DNA from: Acidobacteriota bacterium
GTDB taxonomy: Bacteria; Acidobacteriota; Terriglobia; Terriglobales; Acidobacteriaceae
DNA length: 32,343 nt
Reading direction: 5' to 3'
Assembly: GCA_023410055.1 (NCBI GenBank)
Contig: JAEYQK010000078.1
Coordinates: forward strand, 1-32,343
How positions within the stretch are numbered: the first letter of the stretch is position 1; the number at the start of each line of letters is the position of its first letter. Positions 8,336-15,547 of this stretch are shown here, in pieces. A program made the position numbers and the translations under genes. The notes under the pieces are model-generated. The model did no database searches. It was not told the DNA's origin and saw nothing but the letters and a program-made list of their open reading frames with translations.

Positions 8336-8745
8336 CGAAGATGTCCTTTCACACTATTCAGCAAGATCGTGGATGGACTGATCGAACGCACCTTCCTAAT
8401 CTCAGCCAGAGCGGCGTCTACGTTCAGGTAGCCAACTGACGCCATGTACCCTGCTACCATGATCGGCGCACGGCTAACGCCCACTCCGCAATGGACAAGC
8501 ACTTTGCCCCATCGAATGTTCTCAGCAATGGCGTCCATCACGGCATCGAACTGACCCACCTTAACGTGTTGCTCGTCCTCGATTGGGATGTGCAGGTAAT
8601 TGATGCCGGGTCGGCGATGTGCCACCGGGACATCGCACAGCGAAACGACTGTCGAAATGCCGAGCGGGTTCGCTTTTGCGAGATTCTCCGCATCGTCCTT
8701 TGCCCCTACGTACAACCGCTCCCATATTTTCGTGATGTCGTTCAC
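8332..8745 (-). CDS. Dual-specificity protein phosphatase-like protein
   Basis: The start is the GTG at 8745, which forms a GTGA overlap with the stop of the upstream gene and has GAGGGAG before it; a longer frame from 8802 would run deep into that gene. The 137-residue protein is a compact cysteine-dependent phosphatase. It has ISTVVSLCDVP, then YLHIPIEDEQ with the likely general-acid Asp, and the P-loop VHCGVGVSRAP, a perfect H-C-x5-R-S/A-type signature with the nucleophile Cys in HCGVGVSR. This matches small dual-specificity phosphatases acting on phospho-Ser/Thr/Tyr, although some relatives act on RNA or phospholipid. No kinase gene is visible nearby. Its placement directly before a recombinase gene, with overlapping codons at both ends, is unusual and implies coupled expression. 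Confidence 0.88.
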   Translation of the reverse strand: MNDITKIWERLYVGAKDDAENLAKANPLGISTVVSLCDVPVAHRRPGINYLHIPIEDEQHVKVGQFDAVMDAIAENIRWGKVLVHCGVGVSRAPIMVAGYMASVGYLNVDAALAEIRKVRSISPSTILLNSVKGHLR

Positions 8746-9164
8746 CGTGCTCCCTCGTTGCTGACGACGATCTCTTTGTATTCGCACGCCAGAGAAATGC
8801 ATTGCCAGTGATTCGGCTCATCGATCCCGTAGTGGAGCAACATTTCAATGCCGCACCGTGGGCAGGATCGGCGCTCGTACTGCTGCTCGATCTCTTCTGC
8901 GCTTATGCGTCCGACTGTCGAACGAGTCAGTCTGACCACCGCGTGGTGGCAGATGGTCATTTCGGGAGTGCCCATCACCAGATCACGTAGGACGAAATCG
9001 AACACCAACTGCCCGATCTGCTTGTCCCTGAGTTCAGTCAATCGCTTGTCGAGCACGCCTGCCACGACCAATGCTCCGAAGCGCCTCAGTGTGTTCTTGG
9101 ACTGAAACAGCCGACTTTGCGTTTCGATCAGGGTTCGGATCGTCGGCTGTTGGGAATCGCCCAT
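8742..9164 (-). CDS. Zinc-ribbon hypothetical protein, first gene of operon
   Basis: The product is about 140 residues from ATG 9164; a GTG at 9185 would add seven. There is no Shine-Dalgarno site, and a likely -10 box ends eight bases upstream, so the message may begin at the start codon. The N-terminal part is helical and charged (IRTLIETQSRLFQSKNTLRRFGALVVAG). The C-terminus is a zinc ribbon: CPRCG, then HYGIDEPNHWQC followed by CEYKE, giving a CxxC...CxxxxC ligand set. Such ribbons serve in DNA, RNA or protein binding. It leads the seven-gene operon and so is a candidate regulator or partner of the recombinase and phosphatase. Family not recognised. Confidence 0.7.
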   Translation of the reverse strand: MGDSQQPTIRTLIETQSRLFQSKNTLRRFGALVVAGVLDKRLTELRDKQIGQLVFDFVLRDLVMGTPEMTICHHAVVRLTRSTVGRISAEEIEQQYERRSCPRCGIEMLLHYGIDEPNHWQCISLACEYKEIVVSNEGAR

Positions 9165-9172
9165 GTGATAGG

Positions 9173-9255
9173 TATACAAACCCACCGCCGAAATTCGCTA
9201 AGAATCAGGCCAAAAACCTGCTGAAAATATCGAATTTCCGATCCTCGTTTGTATA
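9173..9255. promoter_or_regulatory. Symmetric divergent promoter/operator region
   Basis: Two inverted box pairs share one centre at 9214. The outer pair is TATACAAAC (9173-9181) against GTTTGTATA (9247-9255), all nine bases matching. The inner pair is CGAAATTCG (9189-9197) against CGAATTTCC (9231-9239), eight of nine. A short CAGG/CCTG pair (9206-9209, 9217-9220) lies in the middle. Read outwards, each side gives CGAATTTC[C/G]G, six bases, GTTTGTATA, eight bases, ATG. The outer box contains a -10-like TATA and ends eight bases before each start codon, so both transcripts may be leaderless. The inner box may be the -35 region or a regulator site. It could equally be a recombinase binding site. 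Confidence 0.7.
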
Positions 9256-9263
9256 TTTCCGGT

Positions 9264-9533
9264 ATGGCGACAGACGATCAGACCATGACAGAGGCTATGG
9301 ACGCATGGATCACAGCACGGAAGAGATTTGTGGCAGATGGACGGGACGGACTCGACGCCTACTTCACTGCCAACCTGCGGCTGTTGGCGGCGTTTGCGTG
9401 GGACTGGATAGCCGATGATCCGATCATGTTCGCCACGGCATTCAAAGCATTTAGGGCGAGATTGACTTCAGATGTGAATCGGCAGCCTGCGAACACACAA
9501 CGGGATCGTAAGAGGACATGTGATGAAGCCTGA
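9264..9533 (+). CDS. Small hypothetical protein (89 aa), first gene of divergent operon
   Basis: The product is read from ATG 9264, eight bases after the GTTTGTATA box; a TTG at 9249 is a less likely start. There is no Shine-Dalgarno site, matching the mirror-image gene on the other strand. The protein is helical, with aromatic segments (MTEAMDAWITARKRFVADGRDGLDAYF and LRLLAAFAWDWIADDPIMF), and ends in a polar tail. No family recognised. It overlaps the next gene by 11 bases. Confidence 0.65.
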   Translation: MATDDQTMTEAMDAWITARKRFVADGRDGLDAYFTANLRLLAAFAWDWIADDPIMFATAFKAFRARLTSDVNRQPANTQRDRKRTCDEA

Positions 9534-9843
9534 GTTCCGGTTCCGATTGAACGGCGTTTACCTCCCGGAAATCCACATTCGGCGCGTCTGCCATGCCGAA
9601 GGTGGTGTCGATCTTGAGATCGCAGTGAATGTGCCGGGCATAGGCTGGTTTGCCATCGATGACAACGGCGGCTTGCCGGACAAAGACCTGCCGCGTTTCG
9701 ATCTGGAGTACCGGAACGAGAGTGATTGGGACAAAGTCGATCCGGTGCTGCGCCAGATCAGCAAAGACAAGGGCTGGAGAACCGTAACGCCGGACGAACT
9801 CATTCGTGTCTTGATCAGTGCAGGCGTGATCGACGTCTGCTGA
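9523..9843 (+). CDS. Hypothetical protein (106 aa)
   Basis: The start is ATG 9523, preceded by AGAGGA at a six-base spacing; a GTG directly before it is the alternative. The gene overlaps the end of the upstream gene. The protein reads as mostly beta-strand in the first half (FRFRLNGVYLPEIHIRRVCHAEGGVDLEIAVNVPGIGWFAID), then a helix-rich second half (DWDKVDPVLRQISKDKGWRTVTPDELIRVLISAG). It is acidic and cytoplasmic, with no recognised domain. It probably belongs to the same three-gene operon as its neighbours. Confidence 0.65.
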   Translation: MKPEFRFRLNGVYLPEIHIRRVCHAEGGVDLEIAVNVPGIGWFAIDDNGGLPDKDLPRFDLEYRNESDWDKVDPVLRQISKDKGWRTVTPDELIRVLISAGVIDVC

Positions 9844-9871
9844 ATGAAACCGACATGGAGACGTCTCGAAA

Positions 9872-10117
9872 ATGCTGATTGAGCCGCCAGACTGTTCGAC
9901 ATTCGAGTGGTGCCCGTGCTTCGAGGAGGACTGGCATCGTTGCAAACGTTGCGGGAAACTCATCTGTGCGATCCACGATGTGCTTTACCCGGTGCGGCAT
10001 TCCGGCACGGACGAATATCGGGGCAGCGATCAGATGTGCAGCGAGTGCATCGAGACAGCGTGGCGAATGGGCGAGATTTCAGGGGGCGATGAGTATCAGT
10101 ACATCAATCGGCGGTGA
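9872..10117 (+). CDS. Small Cys-rich, probably zinc-binding protein (81 aa)
   Basis: ATG 9872 is the only start not followed at once by a stop. The 81-residue protein has CPC, HRCKRCGKLICAIHD and CSEC, enough ligands for two zinc ions in a treble-clef or cross-brace arrangement. Acidic residues follow the last pair. It is third in the divergent operon. The operon across from it also opens and closes with Cys-rich proteins, so metal-binding small proteins are a theme of this module. Family not recognised. Confidence 0.65.
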   Translation: MLIEPPDCSTFEWCPCFEEDWHRCKRCGKLICAIHDVLYPVRHSGTDEYRGSDQMCSECIETAWRMGEISGGDEYQYINRR

Positions 10118-10257
10118 GCCGTGCCTGTCACAGAAGTGGAGACACACCAAGCTTAAAATCACCTCGAACGGCAGATCGGGGTGCTGCAGGAGAGCGTGAA
10201 TTCACTGAAACGAGCTTGATTTTGGCTGTAACAGGCTTCAGGAAGATGCGGCGAGTA

Positions 10258-11970
10258 CTATTTCGCCGCCTTGACCGCTGTTCCGATTATCTCGGCGGTC
10301 TCCTTGAATGTCTTCTTGGTGAAGCTCGGTTTCGTTTCGCTTTCGAACACTCTCTCAGTAGGAGAAGTAAAGACGTTGTTCACTGAACTGATGACGAAAT
10401 CAGTGTATTTGCTCGGGTCTACTTGACCATCCTTCTCCAGTATTGAATGCACTAAGTCTCGATATGGGTTAAGCGAAACAGAAATGCTGGACTTGAACGC
10501 ATATTCTTCCTCCAGCCTCCGTTCCTTGCTGTATTGAACAGTGCAAAACGTGATTGCAAACCCGAGCGGAATTGTCATAGACAACTTCACCCAAAATGCC
10601 AAGCTATGCGCGCTGTAAGATTGCGCCTCGTACGCAATCCAAATTGTGACTCCTACTGAAATGCCCACTAGAGCGGCAATTGCATACACCCACATCTTCT
10701 TCGACTTAGCAATGTCGTTTTGCCTTGCCTGAAAAGCGCCGAACAGAGCGAATCCAGTGGCTTGCTGAATCTGTTCCCGGACTTGCTCTTTTAAGTTCGA
10801 AAGTTCTTTGATTAACTGCTCCGTCCTCTCTTGGTTCGCGCCGATTGTCTCATCCGAGCGATGTGCGAGTTGCTGTTCGAGCGCAGCCACTTTCCGCTCT
10901 GCACCCGTGATCAAATCCTTCGAGGACGCATCGAGTCCCTGAAGCGCAGTTGCAAGCTTTCCCTCGACGCCAGTTTGAAACTGCGCGATGCCGCCCTGCG
11001 TATTAGATACGAGCTTTGAAAACGATTCGGTGGACTCTTTGATGTTGGCAGAAACCTTAGCCGTCAAATCGTCGAAAGTAGTCTTCCCGGTGTTCTGCAC
11101 AGTTTGAAGCGCCACTTCAATCTTAGCGGTACTATCTTCGACAAATTTCTTGTGGGCGGCCTCGGAGGTCGTGATTAGTTTGCTGGCATCATCGCTGGTC
11201 TGGTTGATCTTCCTTCTATACTCATCGACCTCTGCGTAAAACTTCTTGATACTGGCATCGAGCGATGTCAGTTCGTTGCTAGATGTCCGAATGTTCGACG
11301 TAAGTTCGCCGCTCTGTTTCTCGTTCTGCTGAACAGTTGCGAACAAAGCGGCCGCTTGTGTCTGAGCGCCCTTGACCTCTTCCAGCAAGGTCGCTGAATT
11401 TCTGGCAGCTTGATCGACCTGCTCCAATAGGCGAAACGTCTCGGCTCGTGTTTGCTCGGTGTCTAGGGCGGCGGCAGCAACCTTCTCAGCGGTGCGCTGC
11501 ACGTCCTTCAGTTGATCCATGATCTTGGAAACCTGAACCTCGTGGTTCTTTAGTTGATTCAGCTTCTTTTGGTATCCAAGAACCTGATCTGAGAGATTGT
11601 GCAGACCGTACGTCCAGACCGAGGTATTCAACGTCTCGATGGCATTGGTAAGGTTCACGATTTCATCGACGCCCGACGCCAGTCCTTGCAGAGACCTCTG
11701 TATGGTTTCCAGATTCGAAAGCAAAGCCTTCTGTACTGTGATTGGAAGCTGTACGAGCTTCTGCTTTTCAATAGCGTCTTCAAGAACCGCGCGAGCAGAT
11801 GAGAGATTGATAAAGCTTTCCGACAGAGGAATCAATCCACGATTTGTGTCAAAGCCAAGTTCCTTGGCTTTTGCGGACGCAGAAGTCAACGCTTCTTCGG
11901 TTAGCGTCGTGGATGTAGACCAAATTTGTCCAAGCAAAGAATCCTTCGAAAATGCTGGGCCGGTGCTCAT
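10258..11970 (-). CDS. Coiled-coil protein with two membrane helices
   Basis: The 570-residue protein has a GAGG site five bases before its ATG. Residues about 55-420 are almost entirely predicted coiled coil, rich in Gln, Ala, Glu and Lys with repeated QTQ/LEEV/TAK heptads, reminiscent of chemoreceptor or SMC-like stalks. Two membrane helices follow, at about 424-449 (MWVYAIAALVGISVGVTIWI) and 459-481 (FWVKLSMTIPLGFAITF). A short conserved-looking segment after them (ERRLEEEYAFKSSISVSLNPYRDLV) resembles a motif I have seen in uncharacterised two-TM proteins. The long stalk would lie in the cytoplasm if both termini do. It is transcribed away from the helicase/type III R-M operon, so an island role such as membrane-linked sensing is possible, but unproven. 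Confidence 0.8.
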   Translation of the reverse strand: MSTGPAFSKDSLLGQIWSTSTTLTEEALTSASAKAKELGFDTNRGLIPLSESFINLSSARAVLEDAIEKQKLVQLPITVQKALLSNLETIQRSLQGLASGVDEIVNLTNAIETLNTSVWTYGLHNLSDQVLGYQKKLNQLKNHEVQVSKIMDQLKDVQRTAEKVAAAALDTEQTRAETFRLLEQVDQAARNSATLLEEVKGAQTQAAALFATVQQNEKQSGELTSNIRTSSNELTSLDASIKKFYAEVDEYRRKINQTSDDASKLITTSEAAHKKFVEDSTAKIEVALQTVQNTGKTTFDDLTAKVSANIKESTESFSKLVSNTQGGIAQFQTGVEGKLATALQGLDASSKDLITGAERKVAALEQQLAHRSDETIGANQERTEQLIKELSNLKEQVREQIQQATGFALFGAFQARQNDIAKSKKMWVYAIAALVGISVGVTIWIAYEAQSYSAHSLAFWVKLSMTIPLGFAITFCTVQYSKERRLEEEYAFKSSISVSLNPYRDLVHSILEKDGQVDPSKYTDFVISSVNNVFTSPTERVFESETKPSFTKKTFKETAEIIGTAVKAAK

Positions 11971-12401
11971 CGTCGCCTCGTCTGAAAGAAGTAACTACTG
12001 TGTGCAACCAGAGTCATTTTCTGTGAATGGGAAATTGTGCTCTGAACTGCTTGAAAAGGCAAGGATTTAGGAGTGTCCACCTGTCAACTCGCGCAGCATT
12101 GCGGGCTGGAAATCCGTGGTCGCTGGTTCTGGTCTGATCTACTTAGCTCCGGCTGCGGTGCTCTGCATTCTCACAATACTGCCGTGTATGGTCTTTGATG
12201 GGTGTAACTGCCTCGCATGAATTCACGTTGTTCGATGGGAGCAGAGTTCCAGATAAGGGCAGCTTTGGTTTCGGCAAAGCTCCCGGCTCATCCCGTGCGT
12301 GCCGTGACAGTCACGTTTGATCGCAGGGTCAGAGCACACGGCCCGTTTACGAGCGCCATCGTGAAGTCGTTCTGTTCCCGCCGTCTCAGGGCATTCTCCG
12401 A
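11971..12401. other. Intergenic region upstream of the helicase promoter
   Basis: The stretch lies between the divergent coiled-coil gene and the helicase operon. The reading frames in it (for example 12217-12429, 70 codons) have no ribosome binding site and no recognisable family features. I see no RNA gene or repeat. Its left end should hold the promoter of the coiled-coil gene. Confidence 0.4.
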
Positions 12402-12430
12402 TTGGATTATCCCTTTTCGCTTGTTATAGT
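12402..12430 (+). promoter_or_regulatory. Candidate sigma-70 promoter of the helicase/Mod/Res operon
   Basis: TTGGAT (12402-12407) and TATAGT (12425-12430) are separated by 17 bases; the -10 box matches consensus in five of six positions and the -35 box in three. Transcription would start near 12437, giving a leader of about 165 bases before the helicase ATG. Confidence 0.5.
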
Positions 12431-12440
12431 TGCCTATCTT

Positions 12441-12452
12441 ATCAGTACTGAT
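12441..12452. promoter_or_regulatory. Perfect 12-bp palindrome, candidate operator
   Basis: ATCAGTACTGAT is a perfect palindrome starting about four bases after the predicted transcription start, a position where a bound repressor would block RNA polymerase. It is followed by a short T-run. A stem without loop cannot act as a terminator, so an operator is the more likely reading. Confidence 0.45.
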
Positions 12453-12602
12453 TTTTACCGTTCAGCGAAATTCGTCAGAGGGGAAGATCTTGTCTGGCCG
12501 AACCGCACGGAAGATGCTGCTGGATCGATCCAAATCGATGGGAATTCTGCGCGTCCCTACCTCTCGTGATCCTCGTCTGCGGGACGGAGGATTTCCCCTG
12601 CC

Positions 12603-15536
12603 ATGAACGCTGGCACTGCGAGACCACGTTCTGAAGGCGTCGAGGCAGGGACGACCGGCTATCACGCCAAGTATTTCGCTCACGAGCTGACCAAAAGATG
12701 CAGCTCCGATAGCGTGGAAAAATTGGCGACTGCGCTGTCAGATGCTCAGGTTGATCTCAATCCCCACCAGATCGAAGCGGCTCTGTTTGCGTTCTCGTCT
12801 CCCTTATCAAAAGGGGCGATCTTGGCCGACGAGGTCGGGCTTGGAAAGACCATTGAAGCCGGAATTTTGCTGGCGCAGCAGTGGGCTGAACGGCGGCGGC
12901 GATTGCTCGTAATTTGCCCTGCGAACCTGCGAAAGCAGTGGAGTCAGGAACTCGCAGACAAGTTCTTTCTGCCCTCATCCATTCTTGAAACTCGCACGTT
13001 CAACGAAGCCATCCGCGCAGGGAATCTGAATCCGTTCCGACAAGAAAGCGTCGTCATCTGCTCGTTCCAGTTTGCCCGGACAAAGGAACCGTACATCCGG
13101 CAGACGGAGTGGGATTTGATCGTGGTGGACGAGGCGCACCGTCTGCGGAACGTCTACAAACCGAACAACAAGATTAGCCATGCGATCAAGCAGGCAATCG
13201 CCCCTTATCAGAAGCTTTTGCTAACAGCGACCCCGCTTCAGAATTCGCTTCTTGAGCTATACGGGCTTGTAAGCATCATCGACGAGTTCACGTTTGGCGA
13301 CTTCAAGAGTTTTCGTGCTCAATTCGTTCGTCTCAATGGCGATGATGATTTCAACGGTTTGAAGGAACGACTTCGGCCGATCTGCAAGCGAACTCTCCGC
13401 AAACAGGTTCTCGAATATGTGCCGTACACCACCCGGCACGCTTTGGTTCAAGAGTTCGTGCCGACACAGGAAGAACAGCGCCTCTACGATTTGGTTTCTG
13501 AGTATCTCCGTCGCCCAAACCTGTACGCCTTACCCGCCAGCCAGCGCCAACTGATGACGCTCATTCTGCGGAAGCTCCTTGCGTCTTCCACCTACGCAAT
13601 TTCCAACACGCTGGAGGGATTGGCGAACCGCCTTCAGGCTGCAACGGAGGAGGCAGAGGCGATTCAGTCCACCCCGGACGGAATCACGGATGATGTTGAC
13701 GACTTGCCGGAGTTCGAGGACGAGTGGCTGTCGGACGATGAGGAATCCGAAGAAGGGGAAAGAAGCGAGAAGAAGAAGCTTTCGCCAGAGCAGTTAAAAG
13801 AGATGCGCGAGGAGATGGCATCTCTTCGTGAGTTCCACAAATTGGCGACCTCAATTGCCAAGAACTCCAAGGGCGAGGTTCTCCTAACGGCTTTGCGGCG
13901 CGGGTTTGCGGCGGCTAAGAAGGTGCAGAAGAATCAGCAATCGGCACTGCAACAAAAAGCCCTGATCTTTACTGAGTCACGCAGAACTCAGGACTACCTC
14001 TATCGCATTCTCGAAAACACGGAGTTCGCCGGGAAGATCGTCCTCTTCAATGGGTCGAATACCGACCCGAAGTCGCAAGAGATTTATCGTCGCTGGCTTG
14101 AGCGGCACGCCGGAACGGATCGCATCACAGGCTCCCCAACCGCCGACAAGCGTGCAGCTCTGGTCGAGTATTTCCGTGATGAAGCCGCGATCATGATTGC
14201 CACCGAGGCTGCCGCTGAGGGCATTAATCTCCAGTTCTGCAATCTCGTCGTCAACTACGATCTGCCGTGGAATCCGCAGCGGGTTGAGCAGCGCATCGGG
14301 CGGTGCCACCGCTACGGTCAGAAGCATGATGTCGTTGTCGTGAATTTCTTGAACAAGAGCAACGCCGCCGATCTGCGCGTGTATCAGCTTCTCGACCAGA
14401 AGTTCCGGCTCTTTGACGGCGTGTTTGGGGCAAGTGATGAGGTCTTGGGTGCTATCGAGTCGGGGGTGGACTTCGAGAAGCGCATTGTCAGCATTTATCA
14501 ACGGTGTCGGACGCCTGAGCAGATTTGTTTCGAGTTCGACCAACTTCAGCGGGAGTTGGAAACCGACATCGATGACAAGCGCCGTGAGGCCCGTGAGCAA
14601 CTGCTGAACAATTTTGATCAGGAAGTAATCGAGCGTGTCCGCGTCAGTAGCGTCGATTACCTTGACCGTTTCGAGGACTGGCTTTGGCAGATCACACGCT
14701 ACTACCTCGCCCCGTATGCGCGGTTCGAGAGGAGCGGTTACAGCTTTGTTTTGGAACGGAATCCGTTCGAGCCTGAGCATATAAACCGTGGCCCGTATCG
14801 ACTTGGCAAGCGGGTAGAGGATGCGAACACGTACCGCATCGGGCACCCGCTGGCACAGCGAATTCTTGCAAAATGCAAGGAGATAGAGACCGCTCCGGCT
14901 GAACTGAGGTTTAACTACACAGATAGTGGGAAGCGTATCGCGGTGCTCGATCCGCTGGTGGGGAAATCGGGTTGGCTGACCTGCATCAAGCTGTCCCTGA
15001 AGGCATTTGAGACTGAGGATCACATCCTCTTCGCCGGACAGACTGACGCTGGTGATGCTCTCGATAACAACCAATGCCGTCGCCTTTTCGACCTAACCGC
15101 CAACGAAAGTGGTCATATCGCAATCAGTGGCGGCGTCCTCTCCGATCTTGAAGAGCGAATCGCATCTGAGCGTCAGCATATTGCGGAGCGGCTCAATGAC
15201 AAGAACGGGCGTTGGTTCGATGCCGAAATGGACAAGCTCGACCATTGGGCAGAAGACCAGCGGAAATCGCTGAAGTCAGAACTGGATGAGCTTGACCTCA
15301 AGATCAAGGAGACTCGCAAGGAGGCACGGAGCGCCCCAAACCTCCCCACCAAACTTGAGCTTCAGCGCCAGCTCCGGCAGCTTGAAGAGAAGCGCAACGT
15401 GGCATGGCGGGAGTACGATGAGAGTTCTCGAAATATCGAGGCGAAGAAAGACGCTCTGTTGGATGAGATCAGCCAACGGCTCAATCAACAGACCACGCAG
15501 GAAGAGCTATTTGTAATTCGTTGGCAATTGAAATAG
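12603..15536 (+). CDS. SNF2/RapA-type DNA helicase of a defence operon
   Basis: The 977-residue protein is a superfamily 2 ATPase of the SNF2 branch. It shows NPHQIEAALF (Q-like motif), Walker A in DEVGLGKT (76-83), DEAH (176-179) and motif III LLTATPLQNS. The second RecA lobe has MIATEAAAEGINLQ and the arginine-finger motif RVEQRIGRCHRYGQ. Between the lobes is an acidic insert (DDVDDLPEFEDEWLSDDEESEEGERSEKKK). The C-terminal 150 residues form a charged coiled coil. Similar RapA-like helicases act in DISARM (DrmD) and other defence systems, probably by translocating on DNA. Eleven bases separate its stop from the type III Mod gene, so all three genes form one operon. GGAGG lies 13 bases before the ATG, a rather long spacing. 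A housekeeping RapA is unlikely in this context. Confidence 0.9.
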   Translation: MNAGTARPRSEGVEAGTTGYHAKYFAHELTKRCSSDSVEKLATALSDAQVDLNPHQIEAALFAFSSPLSKGAILADEVGLGKTIEAGILLAQQWAERRRRLLVICPANLRKQWSQELADKFFLPSSILETRTFNEAIRAGNLNPFRQESVVICSFQFARTKEPYIRQTEWDLIVVDEAHRLRNVYKPNNKISHAIKQAIAPYQKLLLTATPLQNSLLELYGLVSIIDEFTFGDFKSFRAQFVRLNGDDDFNGLKERLRPICKRTLRKQVLEYVPYTTRHALVQEFVPTQEEQRLYDLVSEYLRRPNLYALPASQRQLMTLILRKLLASSTYAISNTLEGLANRLQAATEEAEAIQSTPDGITDDVDDLPEFEDEWLSDDEESEEGERSEKKKLSPEQLKEMREEMASLREFHKLATSIAKNSKGEVLLTALRRGFAAAKKVQKNQQSALQQKALIFTESRRTQDYLYRILENTEFAGKIVLFNGSNTDPKSQEIYRRWLERHAGTDRITGSPTADKRAALVEYFRDEAAIMIATEAAAEGINLQFCNLVVNYDLPWNPQRVEQRIGRCHRYGQKHDVVVVNFLNKSNAADLRVYQLLDQKFRLFDGVFGASDEVLGAIESGVDFEKRIVSIYQRCRTPEQICFEFDQLQRELETDIDDKRREAREQLLNNFDQEVIERVRVSSVDYLDRFEDWLWQITRYYLAPYARFERSGYSFVLERNPFEPEHINRGPYRLGKRVEDANTYRIGHPLAQRILAKCKEIETAPAELRFNYTDSGKRIAVLDPLVGKSGWLTCIKLSLKAFETEDHILFAGQTDAGDALDNNQCRRLFDLTANESGHIAISGGVLSDLEERIASERQHIAERLNDKNGRWFDAEMDKLDHWAEDQRKSLKSELDELDLKIKETRKEARSAPNLPTKLELQRQLRQLEEKRNVAWREYDESSRNIEAKKDALLDEISQRLNQQTTQEELFVIRWQLK

Positions 15537-15547
15537 GTGAGTTACCG

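Noticed and set aside
12217..12429. 70-codon plus-strand ORF upstream of the helicase
   Set aside because: No ribosome site, it overlaps the predicted promoter, and its composition is not gene-like.
13977..15074. 365-codon minus-strand ORF inside the helicase gene
   Set aside because: It is the antisense shadow of the helicase, which has intact motifs throughout.
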